Counted from the stretch's first letter, positions 37,068 through 45,578 are shown. The stretch: 64,000 nucleotides of DNA from Candidatus Magnetocorallium paracelense (GCA_029001845.1 JAREWP010000079.1:1-64000); one strand, 5' to 3'. The notes: generated by a model not told the origin, from the sequence alone. Translations and numbers: made by a program.

Positions 37068-37967
37068 ATGAAAACTAATCCGCTGGTTTCAATCATTATT
37101 CCGACGTACAATCGTATAAATACAATAAATAGAGCCATAAACAGTGCTTTAAATCAAGTATACAACAATCATGAAATAATCGTTATATCTGATGGTTCGA
37201 CTGATGGAACCATAGATTTTGTATCTAAGGAATTTCCTGGTATTAAATTAATTAACTTAAATGAAAACAAAGGAGTTTCTGCCGCCAGAAATGCCGGAAT
37301 TAATATTGCAACAGGTGATTTTATTGCATTTTTAGATTCTGATGACCAATGGATGCCAGAGTTCTTATCTGAGCATATAAAGATTTTACAAAACAACGGC
37401 GTTTTATCATTTTGCAATTATAATAGAATAGACAAAAATGGTTTAATCCGTATTAAAGATACAGAGCCTGACAAAGCATATACCAGCATGACACATCATT
37501 TATTGGTAAATAATTGTATTTCAACAATGTCAATTGTTGTTGTACGAAAAGATGCATTGTTAAAAGCAGGTCCCTTTAATGAAAAGCTTCGAATGACAGA
37601 AGACAGGGAGCTCTATTTAAGGTTAAGTTTTGAAGGAGAGTTTAAACATATTCCAAAAGTTCTTGCTTCAAAATATATTGATTCTGATAATTTAGTTTTG
37701 GATTATGAAAAATTATTAAAAAATTTAAAACTGACAATAAAAATATTTTTTTTGGATAAAAGAAGTTATCCTTTTAGACATGTAAAAAATGATGCAGAAA
37801 GAATAATAGCTCTAAAAACATTCAAATATGCTAAATCGAGTAAAAACAGTTTTCTTTTATTTAAGAGCCTTATTAAGGTTTTTTATTATTCTTTGTTTAG
37901 TCTGAAAAATACTTATGATTTAATAAAAAAAATTATAAACACTATAAATAGAAATGTTCTGAAATAA
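37068..37967 (+). CDS. Family 2 glycosyltransferase
   Basis: The 299-aa protein has the GT-A fold signature of GT2 enzymes: VSIIIPTYNR at the N-terminus, IIVISDGSTDGT, NKGVSAARNAG and the metal-binding FLDSDDQW. It transfers a sugar from a nucleotide-sugar donor; the acceptor is unknown. The C-terminal part is basic and aromatic, suggesting membrane association. The gene follows the radical SAM gene on the same strand with repeat D between them. Its stop at 37967 abuts the truncated small exported gene on the other strand. Confidence 0.9.
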   Translation: MKTNPLVSIIIPTYNRINTINRAINSALNQVYNNHEIIVISDGSTDGTIDFVSKEFPGIKLINLNENKGVSAARNAGINIATGDFIAFLDSDDQWMPEFLSEHIKILQNNGVLSFCNYNRIDKNGLIRIKDTEPDKAYTSMTHHLLVNNCISTMSIVVVRKDALLKAGPFNEKLRMTEDRELYLRLSFEGEFKHIPKVLASKYIDSDNLVLDYEKLLKNLKLTIKIFFLDKRSYPFRHVKNDAERIIALKTFKYAKSSKNSFLLFKSLIKVFYYSLFSLKNTYDLIKKIINTINRNVLK

Positions 37968-38324
37968 CTAAGCCTTAACGAAGTGGTCCGAGGTCTCAAC
38001 ACTTTCCTCCCATAACTCTATCGTGTCTTCTTTTTGACTGCCTGTGTCTATCGATAAAATCATCTTTGGCTCACTAAGGCATGTACTGTCTGTATAATGA
38101 TCCAAGTCTTCCCATATTTTAATCAGGTCATCAAAAATGTTACCTTCAAGGAGTTCCTCTATGAAACCAGGGAATACTCCGCGTAAATCAGGGGCTCCTT
38201 GAGGGAAATCCGGGAATGATTGCAGGAAAAATCCACTGCTCTTAACAGGAGTAAAGAGTGTCAGTATAATGCTCAGGCAAAGAGCGGTAATACTTAAGTA
38301 TGTTGCATGTGCTTTTTTCTTCAT
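37968..38324 (-). pseudogene. Truncated paralogue of the small exported protein at 39936-40511
   Basis: The 118-aa frame has an N-terminal hydrophobic signal, then DLDHYTDSTCLSEPKMILSI and a DTGSQKEDTIELWEESVETS block nearly identical to the protein at 39936-40511. Homology ends abruptly after SDHFV, leaving out the last 90 or so residues of the paralogue, exactly where the convergent glycosyltransferase gene ends. The first 60 residues differ more. Nucleotide similarity in the shared block is very high, so the duplication is recent. It may still be translated, but the C-terminal domain is lost. Confidence 0.7.
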
Positions 38325-38334
38325 CTGCTTCTTA

Positions 38335-38512
38335 GGGTCTGCGCAAAAATAAATTACCCTCTTTGCATTTCATACTCATATCATCTTCGACTGAATTTTA
38401 ATCGCAAAATGCTCAAAAGAGCTCTGCTATTCCTCCGCTTTTGCTCAGTCAGTTCAGCAGAATATGATACAATTATGAACGCCAACAGACCAATTTATTT
38501 TTGCGCAGACCC
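38335..38512. mobile_element. MITE with 21-bp perfect terminal inverted repeats
   Basis: The ends GGGTCTGCGCAAAAATAAAT(T) at 38335-38355 and their exact complement at 38492-38512 bound a 178-base non-coding element. Both ends are flanked by TTA, a likely three-base target duplication. No transposase is inside. It is inserted between the truncated small gene and the lipoprotein gene ending at 38589. Perfect ends imply recent mobilisation by a transposase elsewhere. Confidence 0.75.
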
Positions 38513-38560
38513 TTAAGTATCTTTCAGCATGCTTATGTAATAAAGTAAAGCTCTCCTTAT

Positions 38561-38602
38561 AAAAAGAGAGATATCGGGTGTGCATTCATCACCCACCCGA
38601 TA
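38561..38602 (-). terminator. Probable intrinsic terminator of lipoprotein gene
   Basis: On the minus strand the end of the lipoprotein gene folds as ATCGGGTG ... CACCCGAT, followed by ATCTCTCTTTTT. This is a plausible Rho-independent terminator overlapping the stop codon. Confidence 0.45.
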
Positions 38603-39086
38603 ACAATAACTCCCTCGGTAATACTCTTCTGCGGTGATATCTATCTTGTAAATTAATCAACCGGCTATGATAGCTCATAGGAAGCTCGGAATTTTTATTA
38701 GCAATGAGTACAGTCATAACGCCGGTACGGGAATCATAGAGAAAACGAAACTCTGAAAATTCCTCAGGACCATAATGAGCTCGGACTATTCTTAAGGATA
38801 ATAATGAGTCACTTTCGTTATGCACATAAAATTCTGAGTTTTGACTCTTTAAAATATCGAAGGCATTTTTTTGTGTTAAGTCGGGCGGACAAATATAACT
38901 CCAAATATGCGAGTTAATATCATCGTTTGACCAATGCCCCTGGAATTCTGAATAATCTGGTACTATAGTCTTATTATTTTCTTGCCATGCCTCGATAATA
39001 TCTTTATCAGGCACCTCAATTTCGCAAGACCACAGAGCAGTGATTGTAAGCAGCAGAACAATAAGTTTAATCATATTGTTATTCAT
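38589..39086 (-). CDS. Small lipoprotein, paralogue 3
   Basis: The 165-aa product has a lipoprotein signal with lipobox LWSC near residue 20 (TALWSCEIEVPDKD). A conserved body follows: GHWSNDDINSHIWSYICPPD, DSLLSLR, FRFLYDSRTGVMTVLIA and YHRRRVLPRELLL. It is clearly paralogous to the proteins at 39428 and 40549. The two later cysteines of the family are reduced to one (ICPPD). The family is not one I can name; it would sit on the inner leaflet of the outer membrane. It lies downstream of a remnant of a transglutaminase-like gene, mirroring the intact arrangement at 40.5-44 kb. Confidence 0.7.
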   Translation of the reverse strand: MNNNMIKLIVLLLTITALWSCEIEVPDKDIIEAWQENNKTIVPDYSEFQGHWSNDDINSHIWSYICPPDLTQKNAFDILKSQNSEFYVHNESDSLLSLRIVRAHYGPEEFSEFRFLYDSRTGVMTVLIANKNSELPMSYHSRLINLQDRYHRRRVLPRELLLSGG

Positions 39087-39196
39087 TTACTCCCTCTCCC
39101 CCTTTGAAGGGGGAGAGAGGAGACCTGAAGGAATTTCTTCGAAATTCCTAAGTGTTGCATCAAACCTGTTTGGTTCCGGCTTTGCCGGATTAGGGT
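39087..39196. repeat. Family B repeat, internally deleted copy
   Basis: This copy keeps the left hairpin (CTCCCCCTTTGAAGGGGGAG), the GAATTTCTTCGAAATTC palindrome and the right flank found at 35 kb, but lacks the central segment. It is joined directly to the end of the transglutaminase remnant. Confidence 0.75.
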
Positions 39197-39293
39197 AGTT
39201 GGTGATACAGAAATCATGGCATGAAGAAAACGTGCCGACAGTGCATATTCCATATATATCGGCTACTATATCTCCATTTATTGAGGTTAACAA
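39195..39293 (-). pseudogene. C-terminal remnant of a second transglutaminase-like gene
   Basis: A short frame encodes GDIVADIYGICTVGTFSSCH and DFCITNYP. It closely resembles the last 30 residues of the intact protein at 41146-44070 (DIVADIDGICAGLFTSCHDY, then CIARYP). Family B repeat sequence takes over right after the homology ends. The rest of this second copy is gone. It lies directly upstream of lipoprotein paralogue 3, as expected if a multi-gene unit was duplicated. Confidence 0.7.
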
Positions 39294-39326
39294 TGAATGG
39301 ATTGAGGTTTTTACTCTTTATCTAAC

Positions 39327-39364
39327 CGATGAAGGCGGATGGTGCTTTGCTCCTTAAGTTAATG
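39327..39364. repeat. Family D repeat arm
   Basis: The string GAAGGCGGATGGTGCTTTGC followed by TCCTTAAGTTAATG is the complement of one arm of the family D repeats at 36952 and 49222. The other arm is missing. The remaining bases of the 39294-39427 gap show nothing else. Confidence 0.55.
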
Positions 39365-39427
39365 ACATTAAATTTTACAATTAATAATTTCTTTATGGAG
39401 ATATAAGGGCGTAGAGGCTCTGCTTAG

Positions 39428-39931
39428 CTACCTGCTCGTTAACAACAACTCTCTCGGTAATACTCTTCTACGGTGATATCTCTTTTGTAATTTAAGTAAC
39501 CGGTCATAATGACTCACAGGGTGCTCTGAATTCTTATAAGCAAGGAGTACAGTCATAACACCGGAACTGTAATCATATAGGAAACGTAACTCTGTAAATG
39601 CTTTAGGGCCATAATCACTCGATGCTCTCCTTAGAGATAATAATGTGTCACTTTCGTAATGTATATGAAATTCAGGGTTTTGATTTTCTAAAATACTGAA
39701 AGCATCGTTAGATGTTAAGTCAGGCGGGCAGATATAGCTGGAAATATGTGCACCAATGTCTCCATGCAGCCAATGTCCCTGAAATCCTGTATATCCCGGA
39801 ATAATGTCATATGTAATTTTTTGCCATGATTCAACAGTGTCTTTATTAGGTATTTTAATCTCACATGAGCACAATAAAGAAATTATAAATATCAGTATGA
39901 TCATCATGATTTTATTTTTATCTGCTTTCAT
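39428..39931 (-). CDS. Small lipoprotein, paralogue 2
   Basis: The 167-aa lipoprotein has lipobox LLCSC followed by EIKIPNKDTVESW. It shares with its paralogues GHWLHGDIGAHISSYICPPD, DTLLSLRRAS, FRFLYDYSSGVMTVLLAYKN and the C-terminal YHRRRVLPRELLL. Its start lies 4 bases after the stop of the small exported gene at 39936-40511, so the two are cotranscribed. Function unknown; outer-membrane anchoring is expected from the lipobox. Three diverged copies within 2.5 kb suggest diversification of a surface or periplasmic partner. Confidence 0.75.
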   Translation of the reverse strand: MKADKNKIMMIILIFIISLLCSCEIKIPNKDTVESWQKITYDIIPGYTGFQGHWLHGDIGAHISSYICPPDLTSNDAFSILENQNPEFHIHYESDTLLSLRRASSDYGPKAFTELRFLYDYSSGVMTVLLAYKNSEHPVSHYDRLLKLQKRYHRRRVLPRELLLTSR

Positions 39932-39935
39932 AACT

Positions 39936-40511
39936 TCAACGCACCTTCTCCTGCACTGCTATTTTCCAGCCATTCTTATCGATTTGCGACGGAATTCTTC
40001 CTGCTACTTCCATTGGTATGATCTTTTTCTCCTTCAAATCGACTCCGATGATCCCGAAAGAGGGATCGCCCTCTGCCTGATTCTCTATCCTGACCTCCGA
40101 TCCGTCATTGGACAACAATACTGTAATGGTATGATATTTCAGTACCTCTTCCTTATCGATGATCGCTTTTTCCTCTTTCTGACCCGACCCTGATTTATAT
40201 ACAATCCATGTCTTGCAGAAATCTATAACGAAGTGGTCCGAGGTCTCAACACTTTCCTCCCATAACTCTATCGTGTCTTCTTTTTGACTGCCTGTGTCTA
40301 TCGATAAAACCATCATTGGCTCACTATGGCATATACTGTCTGTATAATGATCTAAATCATGTAATACATCTTTAAGCACATCCAGGCCATTTTCGCCGTC
40401 AACTCCTATCACCAAAACTCTAAATGCATTGATGTGTAAAACTATACCCATAGTCAAACACAGTAAGATAATTGTAATCTCTATTTTTGTATATTTTCTC
40501 TTTGTGTTCAT
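39936..40511 (-). CDS. Small exported protein of unknown family (full-length copy)
   Basis: The 191-aa protein starts with a hydrophobic membrane or signal segment (IEITIILLCLTMGIVLHINA). The block DLDHYTDSICHSEPMMVLSI and DTGSQKEDTIELWEESVETS follows, then a C-terminal domain (TWIVYKSGSGQKEEKAIIDK ... FGIIGVDLKEKKIIPMEVAG) that looks like beta strands. I do not recognise the family. It lies between lipoprotein paralogues 1 and 2 in the same orientation. The copy at 37968 lacks the C-terminal domain. Confidence 0.65.
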   Translation of the reverse strand: MNTKRKYTKIEITIILLCLTMGIVLHINAFRVLVIGVDGENGLDVLKDVLHDLDHYTDSICHSEPMMVLSIDTGSQKEDTIELWEESVETSDHFVIDFCKTWIVYKSGSGQKEEKAIIDKEEVLKYHTITVLLSNDGSEVRIENQAEGDPSFGIIGVDLKEKKIIPMEVAGRIPSQIDKNGWKIAVQEKVR

Positions 40512-40548
40512 ACCTGATTGTTGATTATGAAAAACTGCCTCATTTTAG

Positions 40549-41094
40549 TTACTCACTCATTAATACTAACTTTCTCGGTAACACTCTTCTCAGGTGGTAT
40601 CTCTCTTGTAATGCAATCAAACGGCCATAAAAACGCTCAGGATTCCCGGGATTTTTATAAGCAAGGAGTATAGTCATGACACCGGTTGGGAAATCATAAA
40701 GAAAACGTAACTCTGTAAATGCTCCAGAACCAGAGTTAGACGAGGGTCTCCTTAGGGACAACAATGAGTCACTTTCGTGATGCACCTCAAAATCGGAGAT
40801 TTGACTCTCTAAAATATCGAAGGCATCTTCGGGCGTTAAGTCGGGCGGACAGATATAACTCCAAATGCGTGAAACAATATCGCTATTTACCCAATGCCCC
40901 TGAAATCCTGTATATCCACGTATAAGAGTGGCTTTATTTTTTTGCCATGCTTCAACTCTGTCTTTATCGGGCACTGTCATTTCGCATGACCAGAGTGTAA
41001 TGACTGCAACCGGCAGAGCAACTATTTTAATTATATTCATATTTGTTTTTATAAATCTCAAAGCCTTTTTAATATAGCAACCATAGTATATCAT
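40549..41094 (-). CDS. Small lipoprotein, paralogue 1
   Basis: The 181-aa frame shares the family blocks GHWVNSDIVSRIWSYICPPD, DSLLSLRRPS, FRFLYDFPTGVMTILLAYKN and the C-terminal RYHLRRVLPRKLVL. The lipobox LWSC follows a hydrophobic stretch. Two starts are possible: the first ATG (41094) has AGAGGAAG 8 bases upstream but gives a long 36-residue signal; the second (41040) gives a compact signal but has no ribosome-binding site. It directly follows the transglutaminase-like gene on the same strand and may work with it in the periplasm. Function unknown. Confidence 0.7.
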   Translation of the reverse strand: MIYYGCYIKKALRFIKTNMNIIKIVALPVAVITLWSCEMTVPDKDRVEAWQKNKATLIRGYTGFQGHWVNSDIVSRIWSYICPPDLTPEDAFDILESQISDFEVHHESDSLLSLRRPSSNSGSGAFTELRFLYDFPTGVMTILLAYKNPGNPERFYGRLIALQERYHLRRVLPRKLVLMSE

Positions 41095-41145
41095 TTTAAT
41101 AACTTCCTCTATAGAAAAGCTTAAATATACTGATTATTTGCAAAT

Positions 41146-44070
41146 TTACTTAGGATACCTGGCTATACAGTAATCATGACATGAAGTAAATAAACCAGCG
41201 CATATTCCATCTATATCTGCTACGATATCTTCCCAATCATAATTGCCATAATCCACTTCATCATATAACTCTTTAAGAACTCCCAACTGCATTGCTAAAT
41301 GTGTGCTTAAAAACGTATATTTTGTAACTTCACAAAAGCCTGTACAGTGATAATATTTATCAAATCCACTCTTTGGAGGTGGGACTTTTAAACTTTCGGC
41401 TTTTTTCATATTGTTGTACTTATTAAGAATATACAAAGCCCAAGCTACTTGGGCTGGATGATGTGATATAACAGTAAAATATCCAAGCGTTACAAAGGCA
41501 ATGCAGGCTTCTATTTCAGATTTGCATTTATCTCTAAAATCAATGACTTTTGTTTTCGTTTGAGCTATATAGTTTTTTACTTTATTTGTATTGACATAAT
41601 TCGACAAACCAAGAGAAACTGCTATAGCATTCATATTCCGTGCTATCGCACCTCCATTATACCCTCCGCTTATCATAAACGCCCCGCCTCCGGTATCGGA
41701 ATCGAGCATCACATATCCGCAGCCATGCCATCCCTCAAAATCTATATTATCTCTCGACACCGTCACTTCCAAACCTGCATTCACTCCGTTTATTATATCA
41801 TTAATTACTGCACTGTCAAGAGTCAGTTGCGGAAGAATCTCTTCTATATTTTCCTCTGTAACGGAATAGAGCGGAATGTCCTGTTCCCATGCAATATCCA
41901 AAGCCTTAAAGGCAGATACGCCCTCAACAGGATCGTCGGGAAAGGAATATAACGATTCAGGTATCACATGCTCATGAACGGACGATTCGAAGCTCGTCAT
42001 CAGTTTATAGGAGTAGTTGTCTTCAAAATTCCCGTCTCTCGGTTTTACTGCGGATACATTCCTGTCAACATCTATATGCAGCCCCGATTCATTGGCGGAT
42101 ACAGGTACGCCGTAGACATCGTTGGTATTGAGTTTGTACGAGAATATCGCCATAGATGGCAGTTTTACGTAATTCACCTTCATCCTCTTTGACTGGAGGT
42201 CTCTTAGATTATTGAGATCGTAAAAGTACAGCAGCGCCGTAGAGTAGAGCATATCTCCGAGCAAATCTTCTTTATCCAGGGAAGAAAAATTACCGCTGTC
42301 TATCTTTGACTGCGTATCCTCGAGCTTTGCCGTCATGGAATCGACCTGATTCTGAGAGATCACTCCTGTATCTATCATGATTCCGAAATACTCTCCTGCA
42401 AGTATGTGGTTCGATATGTTGTCATCGGAAAGCAGGGGCAGGGAAAAGGATATGTCCAGTTTTTCGACAGTCCCCATAGGCACTGCGCCGCCTGTGGCGA
42501 CGACTTCTCCGTCAATACGCAGTTCCGGTTTCAGGTTTATCAGATAGGCGGGAAGGGAGGATGGAAGCAGAGAGGGGTCTACAGGTGAGCCGTCGTCAGG
42601 CAGCTCGGGCAGATAGGATTGGATAACGGCCTCATCCTCAGGCAATGCAGGAGAGTAGCTGACCGTTATCTTTTTCCCTGCAATCTCTGGCAGACTCTTT
42701 GTGATACTTAAAGGAGAAGTATCGGAGTAGTAGATGCTCTCGGGACTTAGGGTAAAGCTTATTGTATGTCTCATGGAATCAGGCAGCTCACTGTACCTGA
42801 CTGCGATTACTTTTCTTTTGTATTGCAGAGTACCCATAAGATAGGGATGCTCCTTCTTGATTATCTTCTTTGTCCAAAAGAGATCGTCCGTTTCCGCATC
42901 GGGATGGCTTTGGCTCATATAATCCAGCACTTCTGTATGGTAGGACTCACGGGCGGCCTCTATCAGCGAAGGATCCACTCCCGTAATATTACCCTCCTGA
43001 TCGTATGTGGCGGTACTCATAAGATCGTTGAACAGAGTATCCGAGTCAAAGGGGACATCATCGGCGATGGGTATGCCGTCTGTATATTCGTACTTTTTAT
43101 AGGAAGGGTCCAGGCGAATCCATGTGTCTCCCTTTCTGTGGCGTGATCCGCGAGAGGGAAAGTAATCCACCCATGCCTCGACAATCATATGCTCGAATTG
43201 TACGGTTTTAATTTTACCGCCCTCTATGATACCGCCCACAGGTATTCCACCGCTTGCCGCAAAATTCATGGCTGCCTGTACATCGGTAAATCCCCCTGTC
43301 CAATTCATGAACTTTTCTGCGGACATCTCGAATGCGCCATAGGCATAACGTGCATGGATTCCAAGATATCGATACAGACTTATGAGAAGGCTCGCAGTGT
43401 CGAAACTGTTACATTTCATGGTTTCAAGACACTTGTCGGCGCCTTGTATCGATCCGTAAACAGGAACATATTCCACATTATTTTTTACCCATTCATATAC
43501 GATAACCGGCAGGGGACCCTTGCCGCGTTCTGTTTCCGAAAGTTCCTTTGCCTTGGCCTTTATGGCTTCTGAAAATTGTATCTCCCCGGTTTCCTGTAAA
43601 TACTCGTCACCGGGAGGGGCGCTTTTGGATGTAACGAGTTTCGAATTATCTCCCGGGGCCTTTAATTCTTTGATAAAATCATCTTTATGTAAACGGGGTT
43701 TCAGTCCTCCAGGCAATGAAGTGCGCTCAGGGAGCTTTGAAGGATTCAGGGGAATTTGTTTTTTGTCAGGTACTGTCCTTTTCATATACTCTATGGTCAT
43801 ATCGAGCTTTTTCTTAAATTCCCCTTCATTCATACTGCTTAAAAGCTCTTTCATCTTTTGGTCAAACATCGTCCGATTATTTTCATATTCCGCGACAAAG
43901 TCTTTGTGTCTTTCCAGTATACTCTCAGGCAAATCCTTCTCTTTGAGATGTTTTTCCGTGTTTTTGAATTCTTCGTCGAGTTTGTTGCCGATTTCGGGAA
44001 ACGATTCCAGAAGCGCCCTGAGTTTTTTCTTACGAGCATTTATATCGATAGAGGGATTTTCAAGGATCAT
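41146..44070 (-). CDS. Transglutaminase-like (papain-fold) protein, possibly 5'-truncated
   Basis: The 974-aa protein has a transglutaminase-like core at about residues 190-330. The catalytic Cys lies in KCNSFDTASLLISLYRYLGI, His in FEHMIVEAWVDYF and Asp in TWIRLDPSYK. A long beta-rich region follows, then a C-terminal part with one membrane-like segment (IAFVTLGYFTVISHH) and a Cys-rich tail (CTGFCEV, CAGLFTSCHDYC). Such proteins act on peptides or proteins, by proteolysis or cross-linking. No signal peptide is seen, no ribosome-binding site precedes the ATG, and a stop lies three codons upstream, so the original exported N-terminus may be lost. A remnant of a second copy is at 39195. Confidence 0.75.
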   Translation of the reverse strand: MILENPSIDINARKKKLRALLESFPEIGNKLDEEFKNTEKHLKEKDLPESILERHKDFVAEYENNRTMFDQKMKELLSSMNEGEFKKKLDMTIEYMKRTVPDKKQIPLNPSKLPERTSLPGGLKPRLHKDDFIKELKAPGDNSKLVTSKSAPPGDEYLQETGEIQFSEAIKAKAKELSETERGKGPLPVIVYEWVKNNVEYVPVYGSIQGADKCLETMKCNSFDTASLLISLYRYLGIHARYAYGAFEMSAEKFMNWTGGFTDVQAAMNFAASGGIPVGGIIEGGKIKTVQFEHMIVEAWVDYFPSRGSRHRKGDTWIRLDPSYKKYEYTDGIPIADDVPFDSDTLFNDLMSTATYDQEGNITGVDPSLIEAARESYHTEVLDYMSQSHPDAETDDLFWTKKIIKKEHPYLMGTLQYKRKVIAVRYSELPDSMRHTISFTLSPESIYYSDTSPLSITKSLPEIAGKKITVSYSPALPEDEAVIQSYLPELPDDGSPVDPSLLPSSLPAYLINLKPELRIDGEVVATGGAVPMGTVEKLDISFSLPLLSDDNISNHILAGEYFGIMIDTGVISQNQVDSMTAKLEDTQSKIDSGNFSSLDKEDLLGDMLYSTALLYFYDLNNLRDLQSKRMKVNYVKLPSMAIFSYKLNTNDVYGVPVSANESGLHIDVDRNVSAVKPRDGNFEDNYSYKLMTSFESSVHEHVIPESLYSFPDDPVEGVSAFKALDIAWEQDIPLYSVTEENIEEILPQLTLDSAVINDIINGVNAGLEVTVSRDNIDFEGWHGCGYVMLDSDTGGGAFMISGGYNGGAIARNMNAIAVSLGLSNYVNTNKVKNYIAQTKTKVIDFRDKCKSEIEACIAFVTLGYFTVISHHPAQVAWALYILNKYNNMKKAESLKVPPPKSGFDKYYHCTGFCEVTKYTFLSTHLAMQLGVLKELYDEVDYGNYDWEDIVADIDGICAGLFTSCHDYCIARYPK

Positions 44071-44127
44071 TTTGAAAAATTAGTTGGCAGCATTAAAGAG
44101 GCAGGAGAGATCAAAGCCGGGCGCAGG

Positions 44128-44155
44128 CTGAAGCCTGCGGCTACATTTAAAGGCA
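44128..44155. repeat. Family E palindrome (GCAGGCTGAAGCCTGC)
   Basis: The palindrome GCAGGCTGAAGCCTGCGGCT followed by ACATTTAAAG recurs in similar form near 60617-60655 (GTAGCCGCAGGCTGAAGCCT). It lies just upstream of the transglutaminase start and may mark the breakpoint that removed its signal sequence. Confidence 0.6.
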
Positions 44156-44182
44156 TCTGCCGAAAGCGTTAACTGGACTAAC

Positions 44183-44245
44183 AAAGAAAATGAAGTTTTT
44201 GTGAGTGCTGCTACTACATGGGAAATTGCTATTAAACTTAAAAAC
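44183..44245 (+). pseudogene. VapC PIN-domain fragment
   Basis: The frame reads KENEVFVSAATTWEIAIKLK, the highly characteristic mid-portion of PIN toxins. Nothing of the N-terminal catalytic aspartate or the C-terminus remains, and the homology ends where a family A repeat arm begins. Confidence 0.55.
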
Positions 44246-44278
44246 AGCAGTCAGCTATCAGCGGTCAGTCTTCAGCCT
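44237..44278. repeat. Family A repeat, single arm
   Basis: Only the left arm is present (AAAAACAGCAGTCAGCTATC then AGCGGTCAGTCTTCAGC). It is joined to the vapC fragment on one side and the permease-regulator gene end on the other. Confidence 0.7.
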
Positions 44279-44303
44279 TGTAAACACCTAAATATAGCTA
44301 CGA

Positions 44304-45578
44304 TCAGGCCACCAGCTTGCAATTCGGGATTTTTTGGCCATGAGGATCGTGTTCCGGATTGCACAGTTTCTCGTCAAGATATTCAACGGTCCCGTCCTCG
44401 CGAATATGCTCGAGGTGATGCGCCGTTGTGTGCAATCGGTCTTTTGGCGTTCCGATGTTTTCAAGGTATTTTTCCCAGAGGCGGTGAGCTCGCAATACGT
44501 TATTGGCCTCTTTGCAGCCCTCTTCGGTAAGAGTATAACCGCCTTCACTTTTAAGAAGCAGGCCGTTATGCACCATTTGACGGAGCGCTCTGTTCAATCC
44601 TTTTCCGCTATCCACATATTGCCGTACAATTGTCAAAGGGGTTTCCCTGTTATAGCGGAGAATCGTTGTCAGAATATCCTCTGTGACCTGTTGGGGTACA
44701 AGATTTCGCAATCGTAACCAGCGAGCCAGGAGGCCGTACTTTGGAGCAATTGCGAGCACCAGCAGGAATTGAAGGGTGCAGAACAACATGATCGCGCCAC
44801 CGCCGGCGGAATCGAGCCAGACGCACATGTAAAGACCGCCGACAACGCTTGTAACGCCAAAAAAGGCTGACAGAATCATCATCGGCTCAAGTCGATCGCT
44901 AAGCAGATAAGCCGTGGCGGCAGGTGTGATAAGCAAACCGACAACAAGAATAACACCAACCATGCTTACTGCACTGACTACGACAAGGGATACGCAGGTG
45001 GTGAGAACATAATCGAGAACGAGCACAGGCAAACCGATGGAAGCAGCCATGACGGGATCGAAGGTTGCAAGCTGGAAATGCCGAAAAAACAGAATGATTA
45101 CTGAAAGAACGATAGCCGCAACAAATGCGCCGGCCCATAGATCGCTGTCTGCAACGCCAAGGATATCGCCCATGATAAAGTGCATAAGATCGATATGGAT
45201 GTAGTGGCGAAAAACAGAAACAGCTACGACTCCCAGGGCGAAAATCCCTGTATACATGATTCCGATTGCCGTGTCCTCTTTTACGCGGGAAATCCGGGAC
45301 ACAAAGCTTATCAGGGCAACAGTGGCCACTGCCGCCAACAAAGAACCAAGCAGCATTCCCGGGGCATGGGCCTCGAAATCGAAAAGCAGCTTCATCACAA
45401 GATAACCGCCGGCTACGCCGGCTATCATCGCATGAGACAATGCGTCACCAAGAAAGGCCATCCTTCTCAGTACGACCAGGCAGCCGACAACACCGGCTAC
45501 AATGGCCACGATAGAGCCTCCGATAAGAGCCTTTTGAAAGTATATTTCTCTGAGTGGACCAATAAATAGATCGTACAT
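44304..45578 (-). CDS. Metal ABC permease fused to a DtxR/MntR-like regulator (YtgCR-like)
   Basis: The 424-aa protein has an ABC-3 permease domain with about eight membrane helices over residues 1-275 (LRRMAFLGDALSHAMIAGVA; VVGLLITPAATAYLLSDRLE). A cytosolic C-terminal part (about 290-424) is not a permease: it shows a winged-helix-like segment (LTIVRQYVDSGKGLNRALRQ, LTEEGCKEANNVLRAHRLWE) and the DtxR dimerisation/metal motif HHLEHI. The same fusion is known from chlamydial YtgC-YtgR, where the regulator is released by proteolysis. The gene starts inside the ATPase stop codon (TAATG), so translation is coupled. Substrate is probably Mn, Zn or Fe; autoregulation by the fused domain is inferred. 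Confidence 0.85.
   Translation of the reverse strand: MYDLFIGPLREIYFQKALIGGSIVAIVAGVVGCLVVLRRMAFLGDALSHAMIAGVAGGYLVMKLLFDFEAHAPGMLLGSLLAAVATVALISFVSRISRVKEDTAIGIMYTGIFALGVVAVSVFRHYIHIDLMHFIMGDILGVADSDLWAGAFVAAIVLSVIILFFRHFQLATFDPVMAASIGLPVLVLDYVLTTCVSLVVVSAVSMVGVILVVGLLITPAATAYLLSDRLEPMMILSAFFGVTSVVGGLYMCVWLDSAGGGAIMLFCTLQFLLVLAIAPKYGLLARWLRLRNLVPQQVTEDILTTILRYNRETPLTIVRQYVDSGKGLNRALRQMVHNGLLLKSEGGYTLTEEGCKEANNVLRAHRLWEKYLENIGTPKDRLHTTAHHLEHIREDGTVEYLDEKLCNPEHDPHGQKIPNCKLVA

Noticed and set aside
41560-44172. Several plus-strand frames over the transglutaminase gene
   Set aside because: Shadows of the 974-codon minus-strand gene, which has catalytic Cys, His and Asp motifs in order.
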